NCBI RefSeq assembly: GCF_000723205.1
Contig: NZ_HG315671.1
Location: 1,585,351-1,649,350 of the forward strand
Length of the DNA: 64,000 nt
From: Formosa agariphila KMM 3901
GTDB taxonomy: Bacteria; Bacteroidota; Bacteroidia; Flavobacteriales; Flavobacteriaceae
Reading direction: 5' to 3'
Shown here: piece by piece, positions 1-10,607 of the stretch
Layout of the letters: each line of letters opens with the position of its first letter
Numbering within the stretch: position 1 is the stretch's first letter
Notes under the pieces: generated by a model
What the model saw: the letters and a program-made list of their open reading frames with translations, nothing else
Databases searched by the model: none
What the model was told of the DNA's origin: nothing
Position numbers and translations under genes: made by a program

Positions 1-402
1 ATCAAATAACTACAAACTAAATGTGTTTGTTTTACTTCATAGATTGTTACTGTTGCCGTAAAAAAAAATATTTGTATCTAATAGCTGTAAATTCTCCATA
101 TTAAGAAGTTTTAATTCGCTGTAATTTGTAAATATTTCAGAATAACAGAAAAATTATAGCAGACCTAAATTTCTTCTGAGTTAATAAAAAGAAATTTCTG
201 TATCTAAATTTTACTTAATTTAGATTGTATCAAAACATGTTAAAAATTGAATTTCTTATTTTAAGATGTTATGTAGACTAAATATTCTTGAAATTGAAGA
301 AAAAAACGATCTACTTTGAACACTTGATTACAGGCTAATTTATTTAGAATGCCTTTTATAAAATTTTGAACGGAGTTTTTTTAATGAAAAACCATTGAGC
401 TT
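1..402. other. intergenic region, no gene seen
   Basis: This AT-rich stretch precedes the SLC13-type permease gene. I see no open frame with protein-like content and no strong hairpin terminator. An ATG at 384 gives only a four-codon frame. It presumably carries the permease promoter, but I cannot point to a convincing TTTG/TAnnTTTG pair. Confidence 0.5.
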
Positions 403-2223
403 ATGACCATCGAAATTGTTATCATATTTGTTATTTTGGGATTAAGCCTTATTTTTTTTGCGCTCGAGCTGTTCTCTATAGACAAAATTTCCATTTTTGT
501 ATTGGCCTCTCTATTGCTAGCTGGTTTTCTTTCGCCAGAAGAAGCACTTACTGGATTTAGTAACACAGCCACAATTACCATTCTTATGCTCATGATTATT
601 GCTATAGCTATGGAGCAAAACGGTGTAATTAATATGCTATCTAAATCCATGACCAAGTTAAAAGGTATGCCTCTATTACTACTTATCCCTGTTATTATGT
701 TTATTGTAGCGGGTATATCTGCGTTTATTAGTACTACCGCAGTGGTTATTGTATTTGTAAAGCTTACCAACGAATTACATCAACGTTATGGGATTTCTCA
801 ATCTAAATTACTACTGCCTATTTCTTTTGCAGGAATATTGGGTGGTAGTTGTACCTTAATGGGAACGTCTACCAACTTAATTGTAAATGCCATTGCCGAG
901 CAAAGCGGTGTGCCAAAATTGTCGTTTTTCGAGTTTACTAATTACGGACTTATTTTTCTAGGAGTAGGCGTGGTGGTGGTAACAGCCTTGTCGTTTGTTT
1001 TACCTTACGATTCTAAAAAGACGAAAGATTTTCAAAAAGAACTTCAAGATTTTATAACAAAGCTATGTATTAATAAGGAGTCTTCGTTAATTGGTAAGAC
1101 TATAGGCGAAACATTCTTATTTACCAATCAAAATGTGCAATTGCTAAAAATGACACGGGATGGCATCACTACAAACGCGCCAGGAAAATACATTACATTA
1201 AAAGAGGGTGATATTTTGCTGGTAAACGCGAGTATGGATAATTTGTTAAAAGCCAAGGAAACAGAAGGTATTACTCTATTTAATGAAGTTGTAGCGGAAG
1301 AACATGAAGATGAAGACAATTCAGAAGAGGTAAAACAGGAAGTAAATAAAGACACTCACATTGTAGAGCTCTTAATACTCCCAAATTCCAATTTATTGGG
1401 GTTGAGACTAGGAGATATTAAACCGGCCATGATTATGGAAGCCAATCCGCTAGCTATTAAAAAACGGATTAATATGCGAAATACCAAGGAACGTCTTATA
1501 AGAAAACGTGAGGATAAAATCAGGCTAAAAGTAAGCGATCGCTTATTAATTCAAATCGACGAAGATGATATAGATAAGTTAGAAGGTATAGAACATGTGG
1601 TGGTTATGCAACAATTGTCGAGTAGCACATTTCCAAATGCCCGTAAAAAGTATATATCGCTAACGATTTTATTAATTACAATCGGGTTGGCAGCGAGTGG
1701 ATTATTTCCTATTGTTAAAAGTACGATTATTGGCGTATTTCTCTTACTTGTATTCAATTGCCTAAAATTAAATACGGTTTATAAAGATATTAATTGGGAA
1801 GTTATTTTTTTATTAGCGTGTTTAATTCCTATTGGTATTGCCATGAAAAATACAGGAGCAGAAACTTGGCTTTCAGAAAATTTAATTGGTATGCTCCAAG
1901 GTCAAAGTCCGATGCTTGTCATTGCTTCGTTGTTCGGAATTACCATGCTTTTTAGTGGTGTTATTTCTAATAACGCAACAGCAATTATAATGACGCCTAT
2001 TGCACTTTCTGTTGCTGCAGGTTTAAATTTAGATCCTAAATTTTTTATTTTATCAGTCTTATTTGCTGCAAACTTTAGCTTTTTCACCCCAATGGGCTAT
2101 CAAACCAATACAATTATCTACGGACTCGGGATTTATTCTTTCCGCCATTTTGCAATTATAGGCGGTGTATTATCTGTTATATTGTGGGTGTTGGCAACCT
2201 TTTTGTTTTCAGAAAATATATAA
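403..2223 (+). CDS. SLC13/DASS-family anion permease with two TrkA-C (RCK_C) domains
   Basis: This 606-residue inner-membrane protein should be a sodium-coupled or proton-coupled anion transporter (sulfate, dicarboxylate or similar). Hydrophobic segments fill about residues 1-205 and 410-606. Between them lie two soluble RCK_C-like domains, at about 215-290 and 318-400, separated by a Glu/Asp-rich linker. The motif GGSCTLMGTSTNLIV near residue 150 and SNNATAIIMTP near 520 are the repeated SNT-type signatures of the family. The domain order matches the YfbS-like, RCK-containing branch of SLC13. The first usable ATG is the start. The gene stands alone, with a convergent methyltransferase downstream. 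The substrate cannot be read from the sequence. Confidence 0.88.
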   Translation: MTIEIVIIFVILGLSLIFFALELFSIDKISIFVLASLLLAGFLSPEEALTGFSNTATITILMLMIIAIAMEQNGVINMLSKSMTKLKGMPLLLLIPVIMFIVAGISAFISTTAVVIVFVKLTNELHQRYGISQSKLLLPISFAGILGGSCTLMGTSTNLIVNAIAEQSGVPKLSFFEFTNYGLIFLGVGVVVVTALSFVLPYDSKKTKDFQKELQDFITKLCINKESSLIGKTIGETFLFTNQNVQLLKMTRDGITTNAPGKYITLKEGDILLVNASMDNLLKAKETEGITLFNEVVAEEHEDEDNSEEVKQEVNKDTHIVELLILPNSNLLGLRLGDIKPAMIMEANPLAIKKRINMRNTKERLIRKREDKIRLKVSDRLLIQIDEDDIDKLEGIEHVVVMQQLSSSTFPNARKKYISLTILLITIGLAASGLFPIVKSTIIGVFLLLVFNCLKLNTVYKDINWEVIFLLACLIPIGIAMKNTGAETWLSENLIGMLQGQSPMLVIASLFGITMLFSGVISNNATAIIMTPIALSVAAGLNLDPKFFILSVLFAANFSFFTPMGYQTNTIIYGLGIYSFRHFAIIGGVLSVILWVLATFLFSENI

Positions 2224-2286
2224 GGTATAACACTCAGGAATATTCAATTGATATTAGTCTTCAGGTAAGTATTCAAATTTAAACCT

Positions 2287-2964
2287 CTAATAAAGGGTGT
2301 AAGAGGTGGTAACTATAACTTCTTTACCGTTATTTAAAGGCAAGCTTAATAATTGATGTATATCTTTTGCTTTTAAATTGAATGGTGTAGCTAATACGTT
2401 AACACCACTGTGTTTCTTTAAACGAATACCTTGTCCTGAAATAATATCAGCATTTGGGATAAAGTCACTATTCGGAATATGTTCTGTTATAATAACATAT
2501 TTATACGCCGTTAACTTATTTAAGATATTTTGAATCTCGGAATTAGACAAATGTTGAAGCACTTGTCTGAGTATAGCACAATCTCCCTTTGGTAATGGAT
2601 CTGCAGCTAAATCTAAACAGTGAAATTCTAAATTATCAGTATTAAAGTTTTCTTTATTGTAGGCAATAAGATTTGGTACAATATCTATTGCTATATATTT
2701 CTGAGTATATTTTACTAATTGCTTTCCAATATTAAAATCTCCACAGCCCAAATCGCAGACTATTGGAGGCGACGGTAATTGAGTTAAAAATGAAGTAATG
2801 ACGTCAATATAAGGGTGAACTAAATCGTCTAAGTGAGATCCATCGCCCGAATAAAATTCAGATTGATTTTCTCCCCAAAGTTTCATTTCGTAAACTTGTT
2901 CCATGGCTGCTTTTGTAGGCCACGGTGTTTTCGCTTTGTTTGTATGAGAAGAGTGTTTAGTCAT
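2287..2964 (-). CDS. class I SAM-dependent methyltransferase
   Basis: This is a 225-residue soluble protein with a Rossmann-type methyltransferase fold. Motif I is VCDLGCGDFNIG at about residues 69-80. An acidic residue follows the second strand in YIAIDIVPN, and a motif II-like segment is at LEFHCLDLA. The stretch CAILRQVLQHLSN matches the post-motif region of small methyltransferases. It carries no signal peptide or membrane segment. The acceptor substrate is unknown. It converges with the upstream permease and is divergent from the lipoprotein gene on the other side. Confidence 0.75.
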   Translation of the reverse strand: MTKHSSHTNKAKTPWPTKAAMEQVYEMKLWGENQSEFYSGDGSHLDDLVHPYIDVITSFLTQLPSPPIVCDLGCGDFNIGKQLVKYTQKYIAIDIVPNLIAYNKENFNTDNLEFHCLDLAADPLPKGDCAILRQVLQHLSNSEIQNILNKLTAYKYVIITEHIPNSDFIPNADIISGQGIRLKKHSGVNVLATPFNLKAKDIHQLLSLPLNNGKEVIVTTSYTLY

Positions 2965-3087
2965 AGATCCAGATGTCAGTAATGGGTGTAAATATAATAC
3001 TAAAATCTAGGTAATGTGTATTCAAATGTAGCGCGAAGGGGATTGTATTAACCTTGTATATCTATTTATTCACAGTATGTATGTGAT

Positions 3088-3927
3088 ATGAGATACTTAG
3101 AAAAATTTTCACCGATTAGCGTTTTGCTTTTCATCTTTATTTTATGTTTAGGGTGTAGTTCCGACGATTCTAATACGGATGATGTTGAACAACCAACTGA
3201 AGAGAAAGTGGCTTTAACACGTTTCGATATGTTAGCGAAAGACCATACGTTTTCTGTAATACAGTCCGATGTCTTTTCCGTAGATTCATTAGTGGTGTGT
3301 CTTTTTCCTACACCTGTAGACTATGCGAACATAAGTCCAATAGTTGATTTTGAAGGTTCAAGCATTTTATATCGAATCAATAACGAAGCATTCATTGAAT
3401 ACTCGGCATCTGAAGGGGAAAACATTGACTTTAGTTATCCAAATATTGTAGATTTTAAAATCTCAGCATTAAACGATTCAGAATCTAAAGTGTATAGGAT
3501 TATTGTTGATACTGAACAACCTATTTTATTTAACAATTCTGAAATTACCATTCCAGACTCTCCAACGGATAGTAATTACAATGGTTTAAATATAGACACT
3601 TGGAAAAATGTTGGAAATTACCCTATTAGACTTACGTATAGAACTACAGAATATGTTGATGTAAACACACCTGAAACGGATGCAAATAATATTTTTAGTT
3701 CAACCTTAACCACTGCATCTAATATTATAAATCCGAATGAAGAGGGTCAGGTAAATGTTTTTACAACAAGTGCTGCGACTCCAGGATTATATACGTCTAC
3801 AGCCTTATTTAATCTTAATTTTAATGAAAATTTAGGATATATTGTTTACGATGATACTACAAATACCTATGTAAAGGATATAGGATATGGTAAAGCTACA
3901 TTGAAAATGAATGGAAATAAGATTTAA
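3088..3927 (+). CDS. putative lipoprotein of unknown function
   Basis: A 279-residue exported protein. A hydrophobic N-terminus ends in a lipobox, LCLGCSSDD, so Cys at about residue 23 should be lipidated. The Ser/Asp-rich stretch after it is typical of Bacteroidota lipoproteins. Residues 45-145 resemble the beta-sandwich repeats with conserved VYRIIV-type strands (DUF5018-like) found in surface lipoproteins. The C-terminal part is beta-rich with no recognisable catalytic motif. I do not assign a function. Confidence 0.65.
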   Translation: MRYLEKFSPISVLLFIFILCLGCSSDDSNTDDVEQPTEEKVALTRFDMLAKDHTFSVIQSDVFSVDSLVVCLFPTPVDYANISPIVDFEGSSILYRINNEAFIEYSASEGENIDFSYPNIVDFKISALNDSESKVYRIIVDTEQPILFNNSEITIPDSPTDSNYNGLNIDTWKNVGNYPIRLTYRTTEYVDVNTPETDANNIFSSTLTTASNIINPNEEGQVNVFTTSAATPGLYTSTALFNLNFNENLGYIVYDDTTNTYVKDIGYGKATLKMNGNKI

Positions 3928-3961
3928 TTTAGCATGGATTTACTAAAAGAATTAATCTTCA

Positions 3962-5395
3962 CTAATATTTTTCAATCACTAATCGAGATAAGGCTTCGGG
4001 ATAGCCACGTTGTACAGCCAGTTCACGAGCCAATTCATCAATATCATTTTTAGAAACAGCATCTAGTAATGTCTTTTGTTGTAAAGACGTATCAATTTTA
4101 GAGACCACACTTTCTTCTAACATTCTATTTATAATCTGATTTGCTACCGTAAGAGCAGAAGATGCTTTAACAATTTCACTTCTAGCATACGATTTACAAG
4201 GAAAACTCACTTCTCCAACTCTTAAATTAGGGTCATCTCCCGGAATTTGTTGCGCACCAAATAATGGCGGTCCACCGACTGAAGCTGACTCAAACGAAGG
4301 CACAAATTTTACAACAGAATCGATTGCATTTTCTGTTCTGGTTTTTATGTCATCATTATCCCAACCATGATTCAATTTTTTTGTGATGCCTTCGTTAAAT
4401 TCTGGTTGAGACTTATTGTCTTTAGACTGTACTAATCCGTTTTCAAATAATGTAATGTCGTTAGTCATACCATGAATTTGGTAGTAATCGTCGCAATAGG
4501 GTGTAAGCTGTACCATACCATGCGGAGTACCACGTTCGCCATGAAAAATGAGTTCTGGAATTAATCCAGGAATAGGTTGCCATTTAGATACATAAGCTGC
4601 TTTAAACTCTATTAAACGTTCTGTGGTTAAATGTAACGATTCATCGAACTTACCTGTTTTAAAACCACATGAATTCACTAAATAATTCACTTTATAGGTG
4701 TTGTCTTTAGTCTGTATTTTCCAGTTGTATCCTAAATTTTGATCTCTAACATCTGTAATACTTAAAACATCGGTATTCGTTTTTAAATTACAATACTCCG
4801 TTTTATTTAAAGCCAATTGGGCTTGTGCACCTAATCTAAAGAGGTTCCATCCATATTCTTGAACTAGAATAATTGGCGTTTTTAATTTTGTGTAATCGAT
4901 AAGTTTTATCGCATTGGTCATCCATTCGTCCGCAGTCTTTGGATGCTTCACAGTAGGTTGCGTTGCTAAAAATTGTAAATCGTCGTTGTTATATGTTTTG
5001 TAATAGTCTTTAGGATCCCCAAGAATAGCATTTTCAGGATCTTCGTCTATTAGCGTTTGGTAATAATCTACTAATAAGTTTAGACGTTGCTCAATTTTAT
5101 CGACTTCGTATTTTTCAGTTTTAGGAATACTTATAAATGTAGGTCGTTCGTCTATCGATTGAGGGAACAGCCTAGCCATTTCAATAGATTGCTTCATGAG
5201 GAGTTTACACTGCTCGTAAGAAATGTCTGGATATAAGTTTCCTCCAGCATGTAAATGACAAAACGGAGGGCCGTTTACAACACTATTTTCTTGTTCGAAT
5301 AATATAGAATCGATATTGTGTTCCGCCAATTGTAATGCAGACACCACTCCAGAAACTCCACCACCAATAATACCAACACTATATATTTCTGACAT
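3962..5395 (-). CDS. FAD-dependent oxidoreductase (DAO-like fold)
   Basis: The protein begins with a dinucleotide-binding motif, VGIIGGGVSG, at residues 6-15, followed by an acidic residue (LFEQE) at the end of the second strand, as in FAD/NAD-dependent oxidoreductases. I chose the ATG at 5395, giving 477 residues. The longer frame starting at 5434 adds 13 residues in front of the FAD motif and overlaps the upstream phosphatase gene by 38 bp. With the chosen start the genes are one base apart, so they look like one operon. The motif HLHAGGNLY near residue 48 and the C-terminal GEVSFPC segment are distinctive, but I do not recognise the subfamily. Substrate unknown. Confidence 0.72.
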   Translation of the reverse strand: MSEIYSVGIIGGGVSGVVSALQLAEHNIDSILFEQENSVVNGPPFCHLHAGGNLYPDISYEQCKLLMKQSIEMARLFPQSIDERPTFISIPKTEKYEVDKIEQRLNLLVDYYQTLIDEDPENAILGDPKDYYKTYNNDDLQFLATQPTVKHPKTADEWMTNAIKLIDYTKLKTPIILVQEYGWNLFRLGAQAQLALNKTEYCNLKTNTDVLSITDVRDQNLGYNWKIQTKDNTYKVNYLVNSCGFKTGKFDESLHLTTERLIEFKAAYVSKWQPIPGLIPELIFHGERGTPHGMVQLTPYCDDYYQIHGMTNDITLFENGLVQSKDNKSQPEFNEGITKKLNHGWDNDDIKTRTENAIDSVVKFVPSFESASVGGPPLFGAQQIPGDDPNLRVGEVSFPCKSYARSEIVKASSALTVANQIINRMLEESVVSKIDTSLQQKTLLDAVSKNDIDELARELAVQRGYPEALSRLVIEKY

Positions 5396-5396
5396 A

Positions 5397-6068
5397 TTAA
5401 AAGAGGTCTTGAAGTTCTGAAAAATCATCAACAACTTGTGTTGGATTGTAATCTGAAATGTTTTCGTTATAATTATATCCGTAGCTTACACCAATACTTT
5501 GCATGTTCGCGTTTTGTGCAGCTAGAATATCATTTTTAGAATCTCCTACCATTATAGATTTTTCTATGGTTGTATCTAATGTCTTCACCAAATGCAGTAG
5601 GGGAGCAGCTTCGGGTTTTTTCTGATCTAAAGAATCTTCTCCAATCCAAAGGGTAAAGAACTGTTTAATCTTTAATGTATCTAAAATAGGTTCTATAAAT
5701 CCGAATGGTTTATTCGTGCAAATGGCAAGTGTATACCCTTTCTGTTTTAATAGGTTTAAGGTGTCTAATACCCCAGGATACATGAAGGTTTTTTCGCAAG
5801 TAACGTCTTTGTAAGCAGAGAAGTAAATCTTGAATGCTTCATCTAATAAAGCGTTGGTAATCTTGTCTTCACCCATAGCAGATACTAAAGCTCTTTTAAC
5901 TAGTGGTTTTGCACCGTTTCCAATAAATGGCGTGACTTGAGCAACGGTTAAAGGCGATAGATTATAATGCGCTAACATTTTATTTACGGCTATGGTAAGA
6001 TCTGGAATACTATTGATTAGCGTACCATCAAAGTCGAATATAATTAAATCTTTATCTGTAAAATTCAC
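5397..6068 (-). CDS. HAD-superfamily phosphatase, phosphoglycolate phosphatase-like
   Basis: A 223-residue cytosolic HAD hydrolase. Motif I is IIFDFDGTLINS at about residues 9-20, motif II is AICTNKP near 117-123, and motif III/IV is MVGDSKNDILAA near 175-186, preceded by the lysine in DQKKP. The alpha-helical cap between motifs I and II and the total length match the Gph/PGPase subfamily. Phosphoglycolate is the likely substrate, but relatives act on other small phosphoesters. It is the first gene of a tight pair with the FAD oxidoreductase. Confidence 0.8.
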   Translation of the reverse strand: MNFTDKDLIIFDFDGTLINSIPDLTIAVNKMLAHYNLSPLTVAQVTPFIGNGAKPLVKRALVSAMGEDKITNALLDEAFKIYFSAYKDVTCEKTFMYPGVLDTLNLLKQKGYTLAICTNKPFGFIEPILDTLKIKQFFTLWIGEDSLDQKKPEAAPLLHLVKTLDTTIEKSIMVGDSKNDILAAQNANMQSIGVSYGYNYNENISDYNPTQVVDDFSELQDLF

Positions 6069-6319
6069 AACAATTATTTATTACAAAGATGCATAAGTTT
6101 TAATAGAAAAGTAAGTGTTTATGGGATTTTGAAAACAATAAGCGGTTATGCTTACTTTTTTTAGTAATGATTAAAATAGAGTACATAAAACTCAATTATA
6201 TAGTATAATTTTAATGTGTTTTTTATGAATCTTGCATTATGAAATTAAGCATTCTAGCTTATATATGTCTTTAAAACTGCGAGATTAATGATTCAGCACG
6301 CTGTGATTTTAGGTGATGA

Positions 6320-8794
6320 CTAAAATTTCATAGTAGTTCTTACATTGAATACTCTTGGTGTAAGGTAATTTGGGATTGCATATTGGCGTTTGCTATATAC
6401 ATCACGAACCCAAGTGTTGGTGATAGAATTTTGTACATCGAATACATTAAAAATTTCAAATCCTACAGACAGATATTTGAATGGTTTTTTCCAACCATTA
6501 TCAAACGCTTTATTCTCGTCTACAATTACATATTGCAATCCTAAATCGGCACGTTTATAATCTGGTAGTCTGCTTTGGTAATCGTAAGGATCGGCGTAAC
6601 TAGGAGATCCACCAGGTAAGCCTGTATTGTATACTAAGTTTAAATACATTTTCATAGCCGGAAGTTTAGGTACATAATCTTGAAATAATGCTCCAAATTT
6701 TAAACGTTGGTCTGTAGGTCTTGCTATGTATCCGCGATGATCTATATTTTCTTCAGTTTTTAAATATCCAAAACTAAACCAAGATTCTGTTCCAGGAACA
6801 AACTCCCCATTTATACGTAAGTCTAAACCATAAGCATAAGCTTCGGCGTTATTATTTGCGCGGTATCGAATACGAACATTCTCTATGGTATACGGATTAA
6901 CATCCGTCATTTTTTTATAATACGCTTCTGTGGTTAATTTAAAAGGGCGTTCCCAAATTAAAAAGCTATAATCGTTTCCAACTACAAAATGAATAGATTT
7001 TTGTGCTTTTACTTCTGGATTTACGGTACCTGTAGAATCTCTTAACTCTCTATAAAATGGCGGTTGATAATATAATCCTCCAGACGCTCTAAAAAGCATA
7101 TCGTGTTTCCAGTTTGGCTTTATGGCAAATTGAGCACGCGGACTAACTACCGTTTGGGTTGTTTTATTTATATCTTCTCCAGATACACTCCAAGTGTGGG
7201 AGCGAACTCCTGCATTGGCCCAAACTTCATGCTCTCCCAATTCAAAACGACGACTCCATTGCAGGTATGCTTGAAATCTGTTTATACTTGTACTATTTGT
7301 TGCTCTTACATTTTGAAATGCCACTAATGGACCTTCATAAGGTGCGTAAGGTTGGTTATTCGGATTTCTATATTTAGGTGGATTTATAGAAAAACCTGCA
7401 GAATCTATAACTTCCCATTCTACTAAACGGTCTTTAATATCTTCGTTTGTAAATTTTACAGACCAATCAAAATCATTTCCGTTATTGCTGTAGCTACCTT
7501 TATGTTCTACAGTAGAAATTAGAGCGTCTAAATCGTTACGACCGTGATTTAATTGTCCTCCAATACCTTCGCTATATTCTACTTCTCCTAAATCTTCATC
7601 ACCAATATTACTATTTACTTCACCCAAACGGTATTGCGCGAGTATGTCGAAATATTCTTCTTCTGTTGTATGGTATGAAGATGCAATTAAGTGTAAGTTT
7701 AAAGCATCGTTAACAGTGTAAGTTGCCTGTAAAGCACCAAAAAGCGTTTGGTAGGCGTCTTTTTCTTGTCCGTCGTAATACACCAATAAAGCCAGCGGAT
7801 TATCTAAAGTTCCGAAATTAGTCTGTCGTGTTTCAGGTTCATAATTGTATTTGTTGATGGAAGCATTTCCTAAGAAATTCAAACTGAATTTATCTGTAAA
7901 TTGATACGTGAAATACGTCTGTATATCTGCGAATTTAGGATCGTAGTTTGTTTCTGTCTCCTTTGCATCTACCAATAAGCTGTTATCACGATAACGCATA
8001 CCAACTAGTCCAGTAAGTTTAGAATTTTTGCTTTTACCTTCTACAGTTAAACTCCCGCCAAGTAAGCTTAAATCTGTACTAATAGCAAAATCTACAGGTT
8101 TTCTATAAGTTATATCTAATACAGATGATAATTTATCGCCGTATTTCGCCTGAAATCCACCCGCAGAAAAATCTACATTCTGCGTCATATCAGAATTAAC
8201 AAAACTCAACCCTTCTTGTTGCCCCGAACGAATTAGAAAAGGACGATACACTTCTATGCCATTTACATACACTAAATTCTCGTCGTAATTACCTCCACGA
8301 ACAGAATATTGGGTACTTAATTCGTTGTTGCTGCTCACACCAGGAAGTGTTTTTAATAGGTTTTCTATTCCTGGATTGGCGCCCGGAATTTTACGGATAA
8401 CCGTCGGATTTAAAGTTACAATACCTTGAACATCTTTACGTGTACTTCCAGATAAAACCACGGTTTCAATTTGTTCAACATTAGGATTCATGACTGGATT
8501 GAACTCGAAAAATTCACCATCTTTAAGGTTAAAACTAGCCGTAATCGATTTAAATGAAAGATGCGAATACACAACTGTAACATCTTTGTTGTCGGTTATT
8601 TTTAATGAATAGAATCCGTTTTCGTTAGATTGAGTGCCTTTGCCGTTGGTCGTGATGTTCACGTTCGGGATAGGCTGATTTAATTCATCTAAAATAACAC
8701 CCTGCAAGGTTCCATTTTGAGCAATGGAAAATAAGGGAATTAAAAAATAGAATATGTTTAAAAGAAAACGTTTGTGGTTGTTAGTTACGTTCAT
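6320..8794 (-). CDS. TonB-dependent outer-membrane receptor with carboxypeptidase-regulatory-like N-terminus
   Basis: 824 residues. A signal peptide (about 1-25, ending FSIAQ) is followed by a carboxypeptidase-regulatory-like beta domain (GTLQGVILDELNQPIPNVNI, about 28-110). The plug domain follows at about 115-230 (VRGGNYDENLVYVNGIEV), then a beta-barrel ending in an aromatic strand, VFNVRTTMKF. It is a TonB-dependent transporter, but no SusD partner gene is adjacent, so a glycan substrate is not implied. The start codon overlaps the stop codon of the upstream M23 peptidase by one base (TAATG), which indicates translational coupling. Confidence 0.88.
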   Translation of the reverse strand: MNVTNNHKRFLLNIFYFLIPLFSIAQNGTLQGVILDELNQPIPNVNITTNGKGTQSNENGFYSLKITDNKDVTVVYSHLSFKSITASFNLKDGEFFEFNPVMNPNVEQIETVVLSGSTRKDVQGIVTLNPTVIRKIPGANPGIENLLKTLPGVSSNNELSTQYSVRGGNYDENLVYVNGIEVYRPFLIRSGQQEGLSFVNSDMTQNVDFSAGGFQAKYGDKLSSVLDITYRKPVDFAISTDLSLLGGSLTVEGKSKNSKLTGLVGMRYRDNSLLVDAKETETNYDPKFADIQTYFTYQFTDKFSLNFLGNASINKYNYEPETRQTNFGTLDNPLALLVYYDGQEKDAYQTLFGALQATYTVNDALNLHLIASSYHTTEEEYFDILAQYRLGEVNSNIGDEDLGEVEYSEGIGGQLNHGRNDLDALISTVEHKGSYSNNGNDFDWSVKFTNEDIKDRLVEWEVIDSAGFSINPPKYRNPNNQPYAPYEGPLVAFQNVRATNSTSINRFQAYLQWSRRFELGEHEVWANAGVRSHTWSVSGEDINKTTQTVVSPRAQFAIKPNWKHDMLFRASGGLYYQPPFYRELRDSTGTVNPEVKAQKSIHFVVGNDYSFLIWERPFKLTTEAYYKKMTDVNPYTIENVRIRYRANNNAEAYAYGLDLRINGEFVPGTESWFSFGYLKTEENIDHRGYIARPTDQRLKFGALFQDYVPKLPAMKMYLNLVYNTGLPGGSPSYADPYDYQSRLPDYKRADLGLQYVIVDENKAFDNGWKKPFKYLSVGFEIFNVFDVQNSITNTWVRDVYSKRQYAIPNYLTPRVFNVRTTMKF

Positions 8795-10482
8795 TATTTT
8801 CTGTGAAAGCGCGCTTCAAAAGTAGAACTATTTCCTACATTATCGGTTACAATTATTTTAAAATCGTTGTGTGGTTCTGTACTAATTTGGTCGTCAAAAT
8901 TGTAAGTTAATGTATTCGTTTTATACTCGTATTCCATTAAAATCCATTTTCCGTTTATTGTTGCTCTATAGTCTGATATACCAGACAAGTCGTCTGTAAT
9001 TTTAACCTTCAAGGTTTTGGCATTACTAATCCATTGTTCATCTTTAAAATTAACAGCTGTAATTTTAGGTGCAGTCGTATCTGAGGCTATTGTATAATAC
9101 CCCAAGCTTTTTGTAAACGTACTTAAAGTGTTTTCTGTTCTTTTAGTAGACGAATAGCTTGGCCATTTTTTATAGCCAACCAATTCTGCAATAAAAAGTT
9201 TGTCTTTGTCAGCTTCGTTATATTTAGAAATATCGAAAGTTATATTGAAGTTTTTACGAGCTGCATGTCCAATAGGAAGCAACTGTAACGTATCGTTAGA
9301 AACTTTAAAATCGATATAGAAATCTTCATAAAATGTATTTTTATAGAAGTTTACAGTTACATTTTCTTCGGATAATGTAGCGGCTTGATTTTCGTATATA
9401 TAATAAGGTGTAACTTCTGGGCTGGTTTTTAAAACATCGGTATTAAATTTTCCATCTATAGAAACCGTAACCGAAGTTTCGTTTCCTCTAAAGTCGCTTA
9501 CTTTAATTTTGTAAACAGCAGACGTACTATCAGAAATCGTTAAATAGCCATTATCTAAAGTGTTTTTATACAAGCTTAACCCGTTATTGGTATCGATAAA
9601 TAACTTCTGAATTTTGTCTTTTTCATTTTTATAAATATCGTAATCAATTAAACGATTAATATCATTGGTTTCATCGAAAGAAAATGTTCTAAAATCAATT
9701 TCAAAATTAGGATTACCATTAAACAATGTTTGTATGTTGTATACACCATTTTTGTTGTTTGCCAAATCTTGACGGTCTATGGTTTCAATTCCAAATCCTA
9801 TCTTACCAACAGCTTCAATAGATTCTGTTGTAAAATTACCATCGGGTTGCTTTATAAGACGTATTTGCTGTTTTTTATTCGACTTATTAATCTGAGCATC
9901 TTCATCTATCGGGAAGGCATAAAGGGCATTAATTAGTGGGCGCGTGGTGTCTTTAGTATTAATCCCGAATAACATTGGATTTATAGGATGTTCATTTTTG
10001 TCTCGGATTTCAAAATGTAAATGAGGTCCAGCAGAACTCCCTGTATTACCGCTATACGCTACAAGTTCTCCTTTTTTAACCACTAAAGCTTTAATAGGAG
10101 GGAACAATTCTATGGTGTAAGATTCCTTCTCGTATTGCTGTTCTTTTAAATAGGCTTCAATTTTAGGAGCTAATTTAGATAAGTGAGCGTATACAGTTGT
10201 ATAACCGTTAGGATGAGTAATGTAAAGCGCTTTACCGTAACCAAAAGGTGATATTTTTATACGACTTACAAAACCATCTGCAGAGGCTAAAACGTTTAAG
10301 CCTTCACGATGTTGTGTTTTTATATCCATTCCAGAGTGAAAATGATTAAATCGTAACTCTGCAAAAGTTCCAGCTAAAACTATAGGAATATCTAACGGAT
10401 TCCCAAAATAATCTTGAGGATAAGGGTTTTGAGAAAAAAGTGTTAACGGAATAAAAAAGAATAAAAATACAGGAATGCGCAT
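8794..10482 (-). CDS. M23-family (LytM-like) metallopeptidase, exported
   Basis: A peptidoglycan-endopeptidase-like protein of about 562 residues with a signal peptide ending near LFSQ. The LytM core is at about residues 35-170. Zinc and catalytic motifs are HFHSGMDI, YGKALYITHPNGY, YAHLS and GPHLHFEIRD. The long C-terminal part is beta-rich and carries Ig-like segments. I prefer the ATG at 10482 because MRIPVFLFFF begins a normal signal peptide. The frame can extend to a GTG at 10500. Its stop overlaps the start of the TonB receptor. All metal ligands are present, so it could be an active enzyme. Confidence 0.85.
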   Translation of the reverse strand: MRIPVFLFFFIPLTLFSQNPYPQDYFGNPLDIPIVLAGTFAELRFNHFHSGMDIKTQHREGLNVLASADGFVSRIKISPFGYGKALYITHPNGYTTVYAHLSKLAPKIEAYLKEQQYEKESYTIELFPPIKALVVKKGELVAYSGNTGSSAGPHLHFEIRDKNEHPINPMLFGINTKDTTRPLINALYAFPIDEDAQINKSNKKQQIRLIKQPDGNFTTESIEAVGKIGFGIETIDRQDLANNKNGVYNIQTLFNGNPNFEIDFRTFSFDETNDINRLIDYDIYKNEKDKIQKLFIDTNNGLSLYKNTLDNGYLTISDSTSAVYKIKVSDFRGNETSVTVSIDGKFNTDVLKTSPEVTPYYIYENQAATLSEENVTVNFYKNTFYEDFYIDFKVSNDTLQLLPIGHAARKNFNITFDISKYNEADKDKLFIAELVGYKKWPSYSSTKRTENTLSTFTKSLGYYTIASDTTAPKITAVNFKDEQWISNAKTLKVKITDDLSGISDYRATINGKWILMEYEYKTNTLTYNFDDQISTEPHNDFKIIVTDNVGNSSTFEARFHRK

Positions 10483-10607
10483 ATAGTAAAATTGAGGCAC
10501 TAAAGTAATTATTTGATGTCAATATGCAAAGTTTAAATTTACATAAGCCTCACATCATATTGAAAATGAGAGAGAACAAAGTATTTTAAATTTTATAGGC
10601 AAAACAA

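Noticed and set aside
5396-5434. Longer N-terminus of the FAD oxidoreductase starting at 5434
   Set aside because: It adds 13 residues before the dinucleotide-binding motif and overlaps the upstream phosphatase gene. The ATG at 5395 gives a normal start.
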